From: Candidatus Wallbacteria bacterium
GTDB lineage: Bacteria > Muiribacteriota > JAQTZZ01
Length of the DNA: 64,000 nt
NCBI GenBank assembly: GCA_028687545.1
Contig: JAQTZZ010000013.1
Location: 21,635-85,634 of the forward strand
Direction: 5' to 3'
Positions 16,049 to 24,224 of this stretch are shown here, in pieces. The notes beneath the pieces were generated by a model, which was not told the DNA's origin, did not search any database, and saw only the letters and a list, made by a program, of their open reading frames with translations. The stretch's first letter is position 1. Each line of letters starts with the position of its first letter. A program made the translations under genes and the position numbers.

Positions 16049-18469
16049 ATGGCTGACAAGAATAAAAAAAACCTTCAAGACAAGACGCTGATCGAGGATC
16101 GCACTATCCTGGAATCAGACCGTACACTGGCCGGAAAAACTGGCGATCCCGGGCACAAACTGTCCAGTTTCAGGGATTATTCAGTGCTGGAGCTGCTGCC
16201 TGCCGCGGGATCAGAAGCAGACATCTACAAAGCGGCAAAAAACGGTGAAGTCAGAATTCTGAAGCTATACAGATTCGGAAACAATCCCAATCTGGAAGCT
16301 TTGAAGAAGATCCACGAAATCAGCGGCAAATTTCCAGCTGATGTGGTCAGGATCTTCGAATCGGATTTCGACGAGGAATTGAAGCGTTACTATGAAATCA
16401 TCGAATATCTCCCGCTTGGATCACTGAGAGAACTTTTTGACATGCTGCGGGGTAACGACCGCCTTCTGATTGATGTGATCCGCTGCTTCAACAATGGACT
16501 CAGGCTGCTGCACTCCAATAATCTGCTGCACCTGGACCTGAAACCTTCCAACGTGATGCTGCGGACTCTGGACCCCTTGAAACTTGTTTTCACAGATTAC
16601 GGAGTTTCTTCCGTGATTGATGATGAAATCTCCAGAAAAATGACGGTCAACCTGAAAGGCACTCCCATTTACTGGTCCCCGGAAGCTTTCACTCAGATCG
16701 TAGGCCGCGAGTCAGACTTCTGGTCTCTGGGCATGATTGTGCTGGAAATCCTGCTCGGCAGGCATCCCCTGCAGGGGCAGGATATGCGGGTAATCATGTA
16801 TACTCTTGCCACCAAGGGGATCGATGTGGATCAGTCTCTCCCTGACAGATATCAGCTGCTTCTGAAAGGGCTTTTAACTCGAAATCCCAGAAAGCGCTGG
16901 GGCTATGATCAGGTAGCCCGCTGGCTGGCCGGGGATTCGGAAATCCCGGTCTTTTTCGATTTCTGCCAGGAAATCAAGGGCCTTCAAAAACCTTTCGGTT
17001 TCAGAGAAGCTGACTACCATTCCCTGGAGGAACTGCTGCATGCCTTTGTGCATGACGAAGACTCCTGGGAGACGGCTAAGATCATCATCGGACACGGATA
17101 TCTCGAAGACTGGCTGAAGCGGAACGGCGAGTTCGACAAATGCGTAATCATCGAAAAGCTGAGAAAACTTTCCAGGAATGACCTGGATTTCCTGCTTCTG
17201 AAACTGACCCTCACTTTTTTGCGTGGCACTGGATTTGTAGTTTTCGGTAAATTGATCAGTTTCCAGAGCGTTTATCAGATTACCACCAGGGCTTTAGAAG
17301 GCAAGTGCACTCCAGGCGAAACCAATGTGATCAAATCTGTGATTTCAGGAGCGCTGCTGACTTATTATACTGATTACCTGACTTCGATCCAGCGTGACCC
17401 TGAAGGGGACGAGTTCTGCCTGCTGCTGCGGGTGATGAAATTCAATGTTCCCAAGATGCTGTTTGAAGACAGCCTGAACAGTCTGCTGGAGATCTTTGAA
17501 TTCTGGTGGAAACCCCAGGAGTTCATATTTCCTGGAAACTGCGGAATCAAGGAAAAGATCGCCATGTTGAAAAACCACGGCGAACTTCTTCTGCGCAAGA
17601 CCGAGCTCGAGGCCCTGTCTGAGAAGTACTATCTGCCGCTCGAAATCATGGAAAACCTGGGGGCCAGTCAGCCGGATGTGGTGGTGGATTATTTACGAAT
17701 CCTGCAGAAGCTGCGCCAGGATGACTCGCTGATCGAAAAAGCTAAAATCAAGGAATCAGTGTTTTCTGTCAAGAAATATGTGGAAATCGGCAAGTTCCGG
17801 AAGAACAAGATCGACCTGTTTCTGCTGAGCAGGCTCCCGCTCCTCTCACAGCATTTATTCGCAGTCAGATTCAAGACTTACGAATTCAAGATGCTCAGGG
17901 AGTATCTCGAGATCCTGAAAGGCTGCGATCTGGAATGGACCAGAGCGGACAAGGAAGCCATCGACGACCTGGCCGAGAGCATGGAACCAAGGTCTTATCA
18001 GACCAGGAAGTATTTTTTCGCCTGCCTGAACGGACTGGTCTTCGGCTGGGTCTTCGCCATGTTCGGCATTCTCTACCTGGATTTTCTGGCAGGAATTAAA
18101 TACTATATTCCTAATCCCAGTTCCTCTTCCGGGATGCTGGTGCTGGGGTTGGGATTTCTGGTGGGGATTGTCCGCAGTTTTGAGGAACCGGAAGGGGAAA
18201 GGCTCAACGAATTTGTGAGATGGTTTCTGGCAAGTTCGCTGGTGCTGTTCGCTTTTTTCCTGTTGATGTGCAGGCTGATTCCATGGAGCGGACCCTATGG
18301 AGCAGCTGCAGTCGGGTTCCTGCTCGGCAGCTTTTTTTATTTTATTGTGAGCGAGTATTACACAGAGATCCGGGTCAGCAGGATTTACGACAAATACCTC
18401 TACCGGATACTTGCGGTCAGAAATCAAACAACAAGGGAAGTGAAAAATGAAATTGGAAAATCTGCCTAA
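16049..18469 (+). CDS. Ser/Thr protein kinase with C-terminal membrane domain (kinase C)
   Basis: Third paralogue of the kinase family, 806 aa from ATG 16049; a TTG at 15998 would add 17 residues. Polar N-terminal tail, then kinase domain: PAAGSEADIYK, lysine in ILKLYRFG (~72), HLDLKPSN (~160), FTDYGVSS (DFG is DYG here) and YWSPEAF. The shared helical middle region and three or four C-terminal transmembrane segments follow. It overlaps the AAA+ ATPase gene by 23 bases, so it heads an operon with the ATPase, the radical SAM activase and, before the island, the FHA gene. An FHA partner suggests phosphothreonine signalling. Confidence 0.92.
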   Translation: MADKNKKNLQDKTLIEDRTILESDRTLAGKTGDPGHKLSSFRDYSVLELLPAAGSEADIYKAAKNGEVRILKLYRFGNNPNLEALKKIHEISGKFPADVVRIFESDFDEELKRYYEIIEYLPLGSLRELFDMLRGNDRLLIDVIRCFNNGLRLLHSNNLLHLDLKPSNVMLRTLDPLKLVFTDYGVSSVIDDEISRKMTVNLKGTPIYWSPEAFTQIVGRESDFWSLGMIVLEILLGRHPLQGQDMRVIMYTLATKGIDVDQSLPDRYQLLLKGLLTRNPRKRWGYDQVARWLAGDSEIPVFFDFCQEIKGLQKPFGFREADYHSLEELLHAFVHDEDSWETAKIIIGHGYLEDWLKRNGEFDKCVIIEKLRKLSRNDLDFLLLKLTLTFLRGTGFVVFGKLISFQSVYQITTRALEGKCTPGETNVIKSVISGALLTYYTDYLTSIQRDPEGDEFCLLLRVMKFNVPKMLFEDSLNSLLEIFEFWWKPQEFIFPGNCGIKEKIAMLKNHGELLLRKTELEALSEKYYLPLEIMENLGASQPDVVVDYLRILQKLRQDDSLIEKAKIKESVFSVKKYVEIGKFRKNKIDLFLLSRLPLLSQHLFAVRFKTYEFKMLREYLEILKGCDLEWTRADKEAIDDLAESMEPRSYQTRKYFFACLNGLVFGWVFAMFGILYLDFLAGIKYYIPNPSSSSGMLVLGLGFLVGIVRSFEEPEGERLNEFVRWFLASSLVLFAFFLLMCRLIPWSGPYGAAAVGFLLGSFFYFIVSEYYTEIRVSRIYDKYLYRILAVRNQTTREVKNEIGKSA

Positions 18470-20396
18470 ATGGGCTAGAGAGATTGTCAGATTCCTTTCG
18501 ATCAGACCCCAGTTCGCACTCTGGGGAAACATCTATGACATCTACCCTTTTGAAAAGGACGGACGGATCGTCACCTTTAAAATAACTGATTATCTGAGGG
18601 AAATTTTAAAAAGCGAGGGCTTTGACCTGATCCTGGAATATGAACCTCTTTATGGATTCTCAATGCTTGACGGAGATCCTGAAGTATTCAAAAAAATCAT
18701 GGAAGGCAAAGTAGAACAGAAAGTATCTGAACACAATCCGCGAACTGCTCAGGGCATCGGCATGGCAGCGACTGCTGTGATGGCTCCAGTACTTGCCGTG
18801 GGTGCTGCGGCGATCAAGGGCACTGACTGGCTGATCTCCAGGAATAAACCCCTGCTCTGCTCCCTGTCCAAAGGATATGACATCATTGAGAAACTTACCC
18901 ACAACGACCTGGCATATGTGGCTGTGATCCTTAAATATGTTTCAAGGCTTTCCGACATCTGCAGCCCTGTTGATCAAAGCGAGTTTTACTACCGGCTGTT
19001 CCGACTGCTGCACAATTCCAGCCCTAAGATGATCGGTGGCTCCCGCTATCCAAAATTCAATACCACGATCTTCGTGATGGACAAGGAAAACGACATCCCT
19101 GCCTGGTTCACGATCGGGAACCCTAAAATGAAAGTGATCTCGATCCCCAAGCCGGACAATCAACTCCGGAAGGCCATCGTGCAGAACGTGGCTAAGAATC
19201 TGGGCGGATTTGAAACGATCGAGGAAGTCAAACGAAAAGATTACCTCTCTTTGTTCGTGGATCAGACAAACGAGCTCTATGCCAGCGAAATAATTTCCAT
19301 CGTCAACCTTGCCAAAAAAGAGAACATCTCCTTTGCAGATATCGGGGACGCAATCAAGCGCTATAAGCTCGGCATCATAGAAAATCCCTGGTCAAAACTT
19401 GATCCTGTTAAGATCAATGACTCTGAATCCATTCTGATGAAAAGGGTCAAAGGTCAACCCAGGGCTCTGCGCAAGGCTGCTGACATCATCAAACGTTCGG
19501 TCTACAATCTTTCCGGTTCTCAGTACTCCAAATTCTCCCAGAAACCGAAAGGTGTGATGTTCCTCGCCGGACCCACAGGAGTAGGAAAGACGGAGCTTGC
19601 CAAATCTTTGGCTGAACTGATCTTCGGTTCTGAGACCAGTTATGTGCGTTTCGACATGAGCGAATTCTCCAGGGAGCACACTGACCAGAGAATGATCGGA
19701 GCACCTCCCGGTTATGTCGGTTACGAAGTCGGAGGAGAGCTGACCAATGCAGTCAAGCAGAATCCGTTTGCAGTCCTGCTGTTCGACGAAATCGAAAAGG
19801 CACACCCTAAGATCCTGGATATATTTCTCCAGCTTCTCGATGATGGCAGGCTCTCTTCCGGCCGGGGTGAAACTGTTTATTTCTCTGAATGTCTAATCAT
19901 TTTCACCTCTAATCTTGGAGTTTATGAAATCGGGCCTTCAGGCGAAAAAATCCAGCGGATCAAGCCTGAGATGGGTTATGAGCAGATCGAGCAGAATGTG
20001 CGCAACGCCATTGAGGATTATTTCAAGTTCACGATCCAGAGGCCTGAAATTTTGAACAGGATCGGCGAAAATGTGGTGATTTTCGATTATATCAGGAAAG
20101 AAGTGGCAGGACAGATCTTCGAAAAAATGCTTTCCAATGTGGTGGGAAAGCTTACTGAAACCTTCAGGATCGATATCAGAATGGAGCCTGAATTCAAGGA
20201 GAAATTGAGAAGCGTCTGCTGTGAAAATCTGGCCATGGGCGGGCGCGGCATAGGCAACAAAGTGGAGGAGATCCTGGTGAATCCGATTTCACGTTCATTG
20301 TTCCAGCTTTCAGCCAAAGAAGGGGAGATTTACACACTGACGGATATTGAAAAGGAAAACGGCTCATGGCAGCTGAAAATGAAAAAAGTGGCCTGA
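18447..20396 (+). CDS. ClpB/ClpA-type AAA+ ATPase with divergent N-terminal half
   Basis: The C-terminal half (~320-649) matches the D2 module of Clp/Hsp100 unfoldases: GPTGVGKT (Walker A, ~374-381), pore-loop PPGYVGYEVGGELT, LLFDEIEKAHP (Walker B, ~444), FTSNLG (sensor 1) and RPEILNRIGE (arginine finger). The N-terminal half has no Walker A. It has a hydrophobic stretch (MAATAVMAPVLAVGAAAIKG, ~109-128) and may be a degenerate AAA module or adaptor region. It has neither a clear ClpB N-domain nor the long coiled-coil M-domain. ATG 18447 follows AAGGGAAG and lies within the end of the kinase gene. The role is presumably remodelling a partner of the kinase-FHA pathway (inference). Confidence 0.85.
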   Translation: MKLENLPKWAREIVRFLSIRPQFALWGNIYDIYPFEKDGRIVTFKITDYLREILKSEGFDLILEYEPLYGFSMLDGDPEVFKKIMEGKVEQKVSEHNPRTAQGIGMAATAVMAPVLAVGAAAIKGTDWLISRNKPLLCSLSKGYDIIEKLTHNDLAYVAVILKYVSRLSDICSPVDQSEFYYRLFRLLHNSSPKMIGGSRYPKFNTTIFVMDKENDIPAWFTIGNPKMKVISIPKPDNQLRKAIVQNVAKNLGGFETIEEVKRKDYLSLFVDQTNELYASEIISIVNLAKKENISFADIGDAIKRYKLGIIENPWSKLDPVKINDSESILMKRVKGQPRALRKAADIIKRSVYNLSGSQYSKFSQKPKGVMFLAGPTGVGKTELAKSLAELIFGSETSYVRFDMSEFSREHTDQRMIGAPPGYVGYEVGGELTNAVKQNPFAVLLFDEIEKAHPKILDIFLQLLDDGRLSSGRGETVYFSECLIIFTSNLGVYEIGPSGEKIQRIKPEMGYEQIEQNVRNAIEDYFKFTIQRPEILNRIGENVVIFDYIRKEVAGQIFEKMLSNVVGKLTETFRIDIRMEPEFKEKLRSVCCENLAMGGRGIGNKVEEILVNPISRSLFQLSAKEGEIYTLTDIEKENGSWQLKMKKVA

Positions 20397-20986
20397 TCAA
20401 TCTGATCCATTTCCCTGTGCTGACCCTTGGAATCGGGAAACGCATCGGGATCTGGTTTCAGGGCTGCTCAATCCACTGCCCTGACTGCATCGCGCGGCAC
20501 ACCTGGGATTTTTCCGAGGAGTACCGGATTGAGATATCTGAAGTGATTGTGTCTGTCAGGAAATACGCTGCCGATTCTCCAGAAGGGATCACGATTTCCG
20601 GAGGCGAACCTTTTGATCAGCCTGAAGCTCTGCATGGACTGCTTGAAGGTTGCAGAAATGAAGGATTTGAAGATATCATGGTTTATTCAGGATATGAATT
20701 TTCGCGGTTGCAAAAACTTTATAAAAAGACTGTTTCTCTGATCACGACTCTGATTGACGGCAGATTCGTGTCAGGAGACGCTACCAGGAGTGTCTGGAAA
20801 GGGTCTGAAAACCAGAAAATGCATATTATTACCCGGAAAAAGGGACTGCGTGAGAGATATCTGGCCTTCCGTGAAAGTGAAACAGGGAAGAGATCTTTGC
20901 AGATTGTGGAAAACAGTGGAAAAATATTTGTGGTCGGGATTCCTGACCAGAAAGACGCTGAGGTGATCAAACATGGGCTTGTTTAA
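20366..20986 (+). CDS. NrdG/PflA-like radical SAM activase
   Basis: Small (206 aa) radical SAM protein of the anaerobic ribonucleotide-reductase/pyruvate-formate-lyase activase type. The SAM-cluster motif is CSIHCPDC (Cx3Cx2C, ~34-41), followed by GITISGGEPFDQPEAL. The size and N-terminal layout (GKRIGIWFQGC) match NrdG-like proteins. No glycyl-radical enzyme gene is in the window, so the usual partner is missing and a different target is likely. It overlaps the AAA+ gene by 31 bases. Its last codons and stop lie inside the left 66-bp direct repeat, and before insertion its stop would have overlapped the FHA start. Confidence 0.85.
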   Translation: MAAENEKSGLINLIHFPVLTLGIGKRIGIWFQGCSIHCPDCIARHTWDFSEEYRIEISEVIVSVRKYAADSPEGITISGGEPFDQPEALHGLLEGCRNEGFEDIMVYSGYEFSRLQKLYKKTVSLITTLIDGRFVSGDATRSVWKGSENQKMHIITRKKGLRERYLAFRESETGKRSLQIVENSGKIFVVGIPDQKDAEVIKHGLV

Positions 20987-21004
20987 AATCTGTCCCTGCT
21001 GCGG
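20939..21004 (+). repeat. Left copy of 66-bp direct repeat bounding the island
   Basis: Identical, base for base, to 23729-23794. It contains the last 16 codons and stop of the radical SAM gene and the first ten or so codons of the FHA gene, whose ATG (20973) lies upstream of the radical SAM stop (20984-20986). Confidence 0.9.
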
Positions 21005-21014
21005 ACACAATTAG
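20973..21014 (+). pseudogene. Orphaned 5' end of the FHA gene
   Basis: ATG 20973 repeats the first codons of the FHA gene at 23763 (MGLFKICPCCG) but runs into island sequence and stops after 13 codons (His-Asn-stop). It is what remains of the duplicated FHA start on the left side of the insertion. Confidence 0.75.
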
Positions 21015-21228
21015 GTTGGGCGCAATCCTTTCGGCTACGCTGAAAAAGGAAGATACCAAGGATTTCAAGCTGATAGGGAATTCATTCCAGATTGTTTAGA
21101 AGTTCGTGGGAACAGGTGGCCATGGCAGGGTAGTAACAGTGTTAGACATACACTTAGCATTCAAACTGAGCAAAGTGTAGGCCTGACACTCTGATCTGAT
21201 CCAGCGGAAGCTGGAATCAAGGGAAGTT

Positions 21229-21279
21229 CGGGGTCATGTCGTTCCCAATTTCTCACCCTAACTACGACTTGACCTCGTC
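21229..21279. repeat. Hairpin repeat, copy 1
   Basis: Imperfect palindrome: GGGGTCATGTCGT near the left end pairs with ACGACTTGACCTC near the right across a ~23-base loop. About 85-88% identical to 21467-21517. Confidence 0.6.
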
Positions 21280-21466
21280 GGTAGGAGCTTTCGATTCTTA
21301 AGTTACCCAATATCCAGGTTGCTGCAGTTGCACTGGAAGCGGTAAGAGCACAATTCCGAACAATTTATTATCATGTACTGATAATGTAGTGTTAACGAGT
21401 AGTATACGCTTAGTCAACGGTTCGTCAACGCTAAATTAACATTATATGATATAATATATACAAGAT

Positions 21467-21517
21467 CGGGGTCATGTTGTGCCCAATTTCTTACCCAAAC
21501 CACAACTTGACCTCGTC
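21467..21517. repeat. Hairpin repeat, copy 2
   Basis: Second copy, 238 bases downstream. The stem changes in a paired way: TCGT/ACGA in copy 1 becomes TTGT/ACAA here, so pairing is kept. It lies 37 bases before the small ORF at 21554. Confidence 0.6.
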
Positions 21518-21553
21518 CAAATGCGATCAAAAACCATGTAGGGGGAATCCTGG

Positions 21554-21664
21554 ATGGCAATCGTAAAATGGAATCCAGCAATCGAATCGATCAAGGGGAA
21601 AGTCAAAGGTTTTGTCTACACCAAAAACGGGATCGTCAAAGCTGACTTGCTTAATCAACGATGA
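21554..21664 (+). CDS. Small ORF (36 aa), possibly a truncated gene start
   Basis: ATG 21554 follows GGGGGAA at good spacing. The peptide begins MAIVKWNPAIESIKGKVKGF and ends after 36 residues. It resembles in style the N-termini of short 'NP...I.GK.GG.VY' proteins common on mobile DNA, but that is recollection, not a search result. It overlaps the next ORF in another frame, which could mean a frameshift between the two. Confidence 0.35.
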   Translation: MAIVKWNPAIESIKGKVKGFVYTKNGIVKADLLNQR

Positions 21665-22262
21665 TAATTATCCAGTTGACAAAGCCCAAGAATGGCATCA
21701 ATCTGAAGAAGACACTCCTCACTTTCAGTCTATGATGAAAAAAGTGCTTAAATATGAAAGATTTTCATCCTTGGATAGAGAACTCCAATGGAAAGAATAC
21801 ATACGTTTAACTTACGGGGCTATCTGCGATATTGTCCATACGAAAGGACAAGAGGCAGCGCAAACTTATTTTCATTCTGTTATCAGTTCATCATTCGATG
21901 GAATCAATGTGATGAGTTTTGAGGAAAAAAGTTGTGCTGAGGCGTTAGATAGATTTCTCGAAGTTGTTGGACACATAGCTATCATGTTGTGCGCCAGCAA
22001 TCCGATTATCACTGTCGGATTAGACCTTGAATCCAAATTCGGCCTTAATGGCCCTGTTTCGGGTTTTTTCAACCCTGATCAAGCTGCGCGTTTGTTTGAG
22101 TTGTTGCCAACCTCTTATAGAGAATTTTTCAAGAGGCTGCAAGAGAATGACGCTGAAGTGAAAGCGTGTCTTGATGGATTTAACAATCTGCCGGATATTA
22201 CGGAAGAAGAGATAGAAAAACAGATGGGAAATGATTGTTTTAACATTGTAAAAATGGAATAG
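21612..22262 (+). CDS. Hypothetical protein of the island
   Basis: Unrecognised 216-codon ORF. It looks like a soluble helical protein; there is one moderately hydrophobic stretch (VVGHIAIMLCASNPIITVGL). The assigned start is TTG 21612 without a convincing ribosome-binding site, and the first ~15 codons overlap the small ORF at 21554. A later start (for example ATG 21735) is possible. It reads in the same direction as, and 68 bases before, the DUF1016 gene. No family was recognised. Confidence 0.5.
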   Translation: MSTPKTGSSKLTCLINDDNYPVDKAQEWHQSEEDTPHFQSMMKKVLKYERFSSLDRELQWKEYIRLTYGAICDIVHTKGQEAAQTYFHSVISSSFDGINVMSFEEKSCAEALDRFLEVVGHIAIMLCASNPIITVGLDLESKFGLNGPVSGFFNPDQAARLFELLPTSYREFFKRLQENDAEVKACLDGFNNLPDITEEEIEKQMGNDCFNIVKME

Positions 22263-22330
22263 CTGGTTAGAATCCAGGGAGGGCGGGGAAACGGGTAAGA
22301 CTATCAAAGAAAATTTGAAGGGTATTGGAT

Positions 22331-23386
22331 ATGAGTTCTAAAACAACTTCCTACAGCGAGCTGTTTTCGCAGATCAGAAAACTGATTCTTTCTGCTCGTA
22401 AAGCAGTAAGCCGTAATGTAGATACGATCCAGGTTCTGACTTGTTTTGAAATTGGCCGTAGGATTGTGGAACATGAGCAGCAGGGGCTTAAACGTGCAGA
22501 ATACGGCAAACAAATACTCAAGGATCTCTCTAAACGCTTGACTGATGAGTTCGGCAAAGGTTTTTCTGAGGATAACCTTACTAATATGCGTAAATTTTAT
22601 CTTGCCTATCGTGAACAAAAACAGATTTCCGAGACACCGTCTAGGAAATTGGCAACGCTAAAAGATACGCCGGAAACACATGCACAGCTCACTCTCAGCT
22701 GGTCCCATTATGTTTTCTTGATTGGTGTTAAAGATGAAAATGCCCGCAGATTTTATGAAATAGAAACCGCGCAGCAGGACTGGTCATTGCGTGAACTCAA
22801 ACGACAGTTTGATTCCGGCTTGTATGAACGACTGGCGCTCAGTCGTGATAAGGCAGCAATCATGAAGCTGGCACAGGAAGGGCAAACCGTTTCCAATCCC
22901 AAAGATTTACTTAAAGAACCTTACGTTTTAGAGTTTCTTGGACTTGACGAGAAATCAAAATATTCTGAAACCGATCTGGAATCGGCAATTATTGATAAGC
23001 TGGAACATTTTCTGCTAGAACTTGGAAAAGGGTTTCTTTTTGAGGCACGGCAAAAACGATTTACCTTTGATGAAGACCATTTTTTTGTTGATCTGGTTTT
23101 TTACAACCGGCTATTGCACTGCTATGTATTGATTGATCTCAAAATCGGCAAGCTAACCCATCAGAATATTGGACAGATGCAGATGTATGTCAATTATTTC
23201 GACAGGTTTGTAAAATCAGAAGATGAAAATCCTACTGTGGGAATTATTCTCTGCAAAAAAAAGCACGATGCTCTGGTGGAAATCACCTTACCCGTAAATG
23301 CCAATATTTTTGCCTCTGAGTATCAGCTTTATCTGCCGACCAAAGAAGAATTAAAGCAGAAACTGATGGATTGGGCGGAAGAATGA
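22331..23386 (+). CDS. DUF1016/YhcG-family PDDEXK nuclease
   Basis: Two-domain protein of the YhcG family (351 aa from ATG 22331; TTG 22325 is an alternative; GAAGGG precedes it). The N-terminal helical domain has SELFSQIRKLILSARKAV and EIGRRIVEHEQQG. The C-terminal PDDEXK-type nuclease core has FLFEARQKRF, FFVDLVFYNRLL and LIDLKIGKLTHQNIGQM, carrying the expected Glu, Asp and Asp-x-Lys residues. Length and motifs appear complete. Such genes are often found with restriction or other defence genes and on mobile DNA, which fits its place in the island. Confidence 0.88.
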   Translation: MSSKTTSYSELFSQIRKLILSARKAVSRNVDTIQVLTCFEIGRRIVEHEQQGLKRAEYGKQILKDLSKRLTDEFGKGFSEDNLTNMRKFYLAYREQKQISETPSRKLATLKDTPETHAQLTLSWSHYVFLIGVKDENARRFYEIETAQQDWSLRELKRQFDSGLYERLALSRDKAAIMKLAQEGQTVSNPKDLLKEPYVLEFLGLDEKSKYSETDLESAIIDKLEHFLLELGKGFLFEARQKRFTFDEDHFFVDLVFYNRLLHCYVLIDLKIGKLTHQNIGQMQMYVNYFDRFVKSEDENPTVGIILCKKKHDALVEITLPVNANIFASEYQLYLPTKEELKQKLMDWAEE

Positions 23387-23431
23387 AATTGACAGGACGG
23401 ATAATGCAAATCCAATTTAAGGGAGTGAAAA

Positions 23432-23620
23432 ATGGAATCATTTGATTCTACAAAAAAGAGCCTATATGAAATCCTCAAAGATGTTAAACTCGGTAAAATT
23501 CAGCTTCCTGACTTTCAGAGAGGTTGGGTTTGGGATGACAACCGAATCAAAGGAATTTTAGCAAGCATTGCAAAATCATTTCCCATTAATCTTTCCTACG
23601 AAAAATTGACACTCTCTTAA
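23432..23620 (+). pseudogene. DUF262 N-terminal fragment
   Basis: 62 codons with the start of a DUF262 (GmrSD-type, ParB/Srx-fold) protein: KIQLPDFQRGWVWDD and GILASIAKSFP are hallmark residues. Full DUF262 proteins have several hundred residues. Here the frame leaves the family after SFPI and stops at 23620, so it is a truncated remnant, though its own start (AAGGGAGTG before ATG) is intact. Confidence 0.7.
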
Positions 23621-23645
23621 TGTTAACTAGAAATCGGAGGGCAAG

Positions 23646-23756
23646 ATGGAAAATGTAAAAGGAGAATTTCAAGAAAATGTTCAGGGCAAAGTGGAAGTGG
23701 AGATAGGAGACGCTCCTTATCCTATGGCATTCCTGACCAGAAAGACGCTGAGGTGA
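23646..23756 (+). CDS. Small ORF running into the right direct repeat
   Basis: 36 codons from ATG 23646 after GGAGGG. The first ~26 residues (MENVKGEFQENVQGKVEVEI...) are island sequence. The last ten or so come from the 66-bp repeat read in a frame unrelated to the radical SAM gene, so the C-terminus is accidental. It may be the start of a gene cut by the insertion junction. Confidence 0.3.
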   Translation: MENVKGEFQENVQGKVEVEIGDAPYPMAFLTRKTLR

Positions 23757-23794
23757 TCAAACATGGGCTTGTTTAAAATCTGTCCCTGCTGCGG
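23729..23794 (+). repeat. Right copy of 66-bp direct repeat bounding the island
   Basis: Identical to 20939-21004. It supplies the intact start of the FHA gene. The spacing between copies is 2790 bases. Confidence 0.9.
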
Positions 23795-24224
23795 GACCAG
23801 GAATTCGACTGAAGAAATGATGTGCACTTACTGTCTGGGGGATATTTCCCACATCAACCCCTCGGACGATTCCGAGTCTGTGGCAAAGGCAGAAGTGCAG
23901 GTTCCCGCTGCTCCGGCTAGCCTGGTTCTGATTGCGGCAGACGGCAGCAGGATCAGCCTCGGTTCAGGCGAAATCATAGGCAGGAGCGCGAAAGGCGCTG
24001 AGATTTTCCAAAAGGACAGGCAGCAGGGCAAGACTGTTTCCAGAAAACACGCCAGATTCAGCCAGGAGTCAGGCGGCTGGACTGTGACTGACCTTAATTC
24101 AGGAAACGGGACATTTCTGAATGACGCCAGGCTCACTTCAGGAGAGAAGAAAAAACTTAATGCTGGAGACAGGCTGAGTTTTTCCTCTTCCTCAGTCGAA
24201 TTCACTGTGAAATTCGAAATTTGA
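23763..24224 (+). CDS. Zinc-ribbon FHA-domain protein
   Basis: 153 aa. Four cysteines in two CxxC pairs (CPCC, CTYC; residues ~7-24) suggest a zinc ribbon. Residues ~60-153 form an FHA domain, which binds phosphothreonine peptides: IIGRS, SRKHARF and DLNSGNGTFLN are the conserved phosphopeptide-contact blocks. Before the island inserted, its start overlapped the radical SAM stop by 14 bases, so it belonged to the kinase C operon. Phosphorylated kinase or ATPase is the obvious candidate ligand (inference). TTGA overlap with the next gene. Confidence 0.9.
   Translation: MGLFKICPCCGTRNSTEEMMCTYCLGDISHINPSDDSESVAKAEVQVPAAPASLVLIAADGSRISLGSGEIIGRSAKGAEIFQKDRQQGKTVSRKHARFSQESGGWTVTDLNSGNGTFLNDARLTSGEKKKLNAGDRLSFSSSSVEFTVKFEI

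Larger units (their letters stand above)
21005..23728 (+). mobile_element. 2.7-kb island inserted between the radical SAM and FHA genes
   Basis: Sequence between the two 66-bp repeats. It differs in style from the tight surrounding operon: ~540 bases with no long ORF at its left end (21015-21553), AT-rich patches (for example 21430-21465) and incomplete genes. Contents in order: two hairpin repeats, a 36-codon ORF, an unknown 216-codon ORF, a DUF1016 nuclease, a DUF262 fragment and a 36-codon ORF running into the right repeat. No integrase, transposase or inverted ends were seen, so the mechanism is open. An assembly artefact is the main alternative. Confidence 0.6.

Noticed and set aside
21005..21100. 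Short coding remnant (frame with ILSATLKKEDTKDFKLIGNS)
   Set aside because: Open for only ~27 codons, no start or family recognised.
20939..23794. 66-bp repeats as a transposon target duplication
   Set aside because: Far longer than usual duplications and no transposase or inverted ends were found; kept as an unexplained direct repeat.
16049..24224. Type VI secretion regulation (PpkA kinase, Fha, ClpV)
   Set aside because: Kinase + FHA + Clp-like ATPase recalls it, but no Tss genes are present and the ATPase lacks a first AAA module with Walker A.
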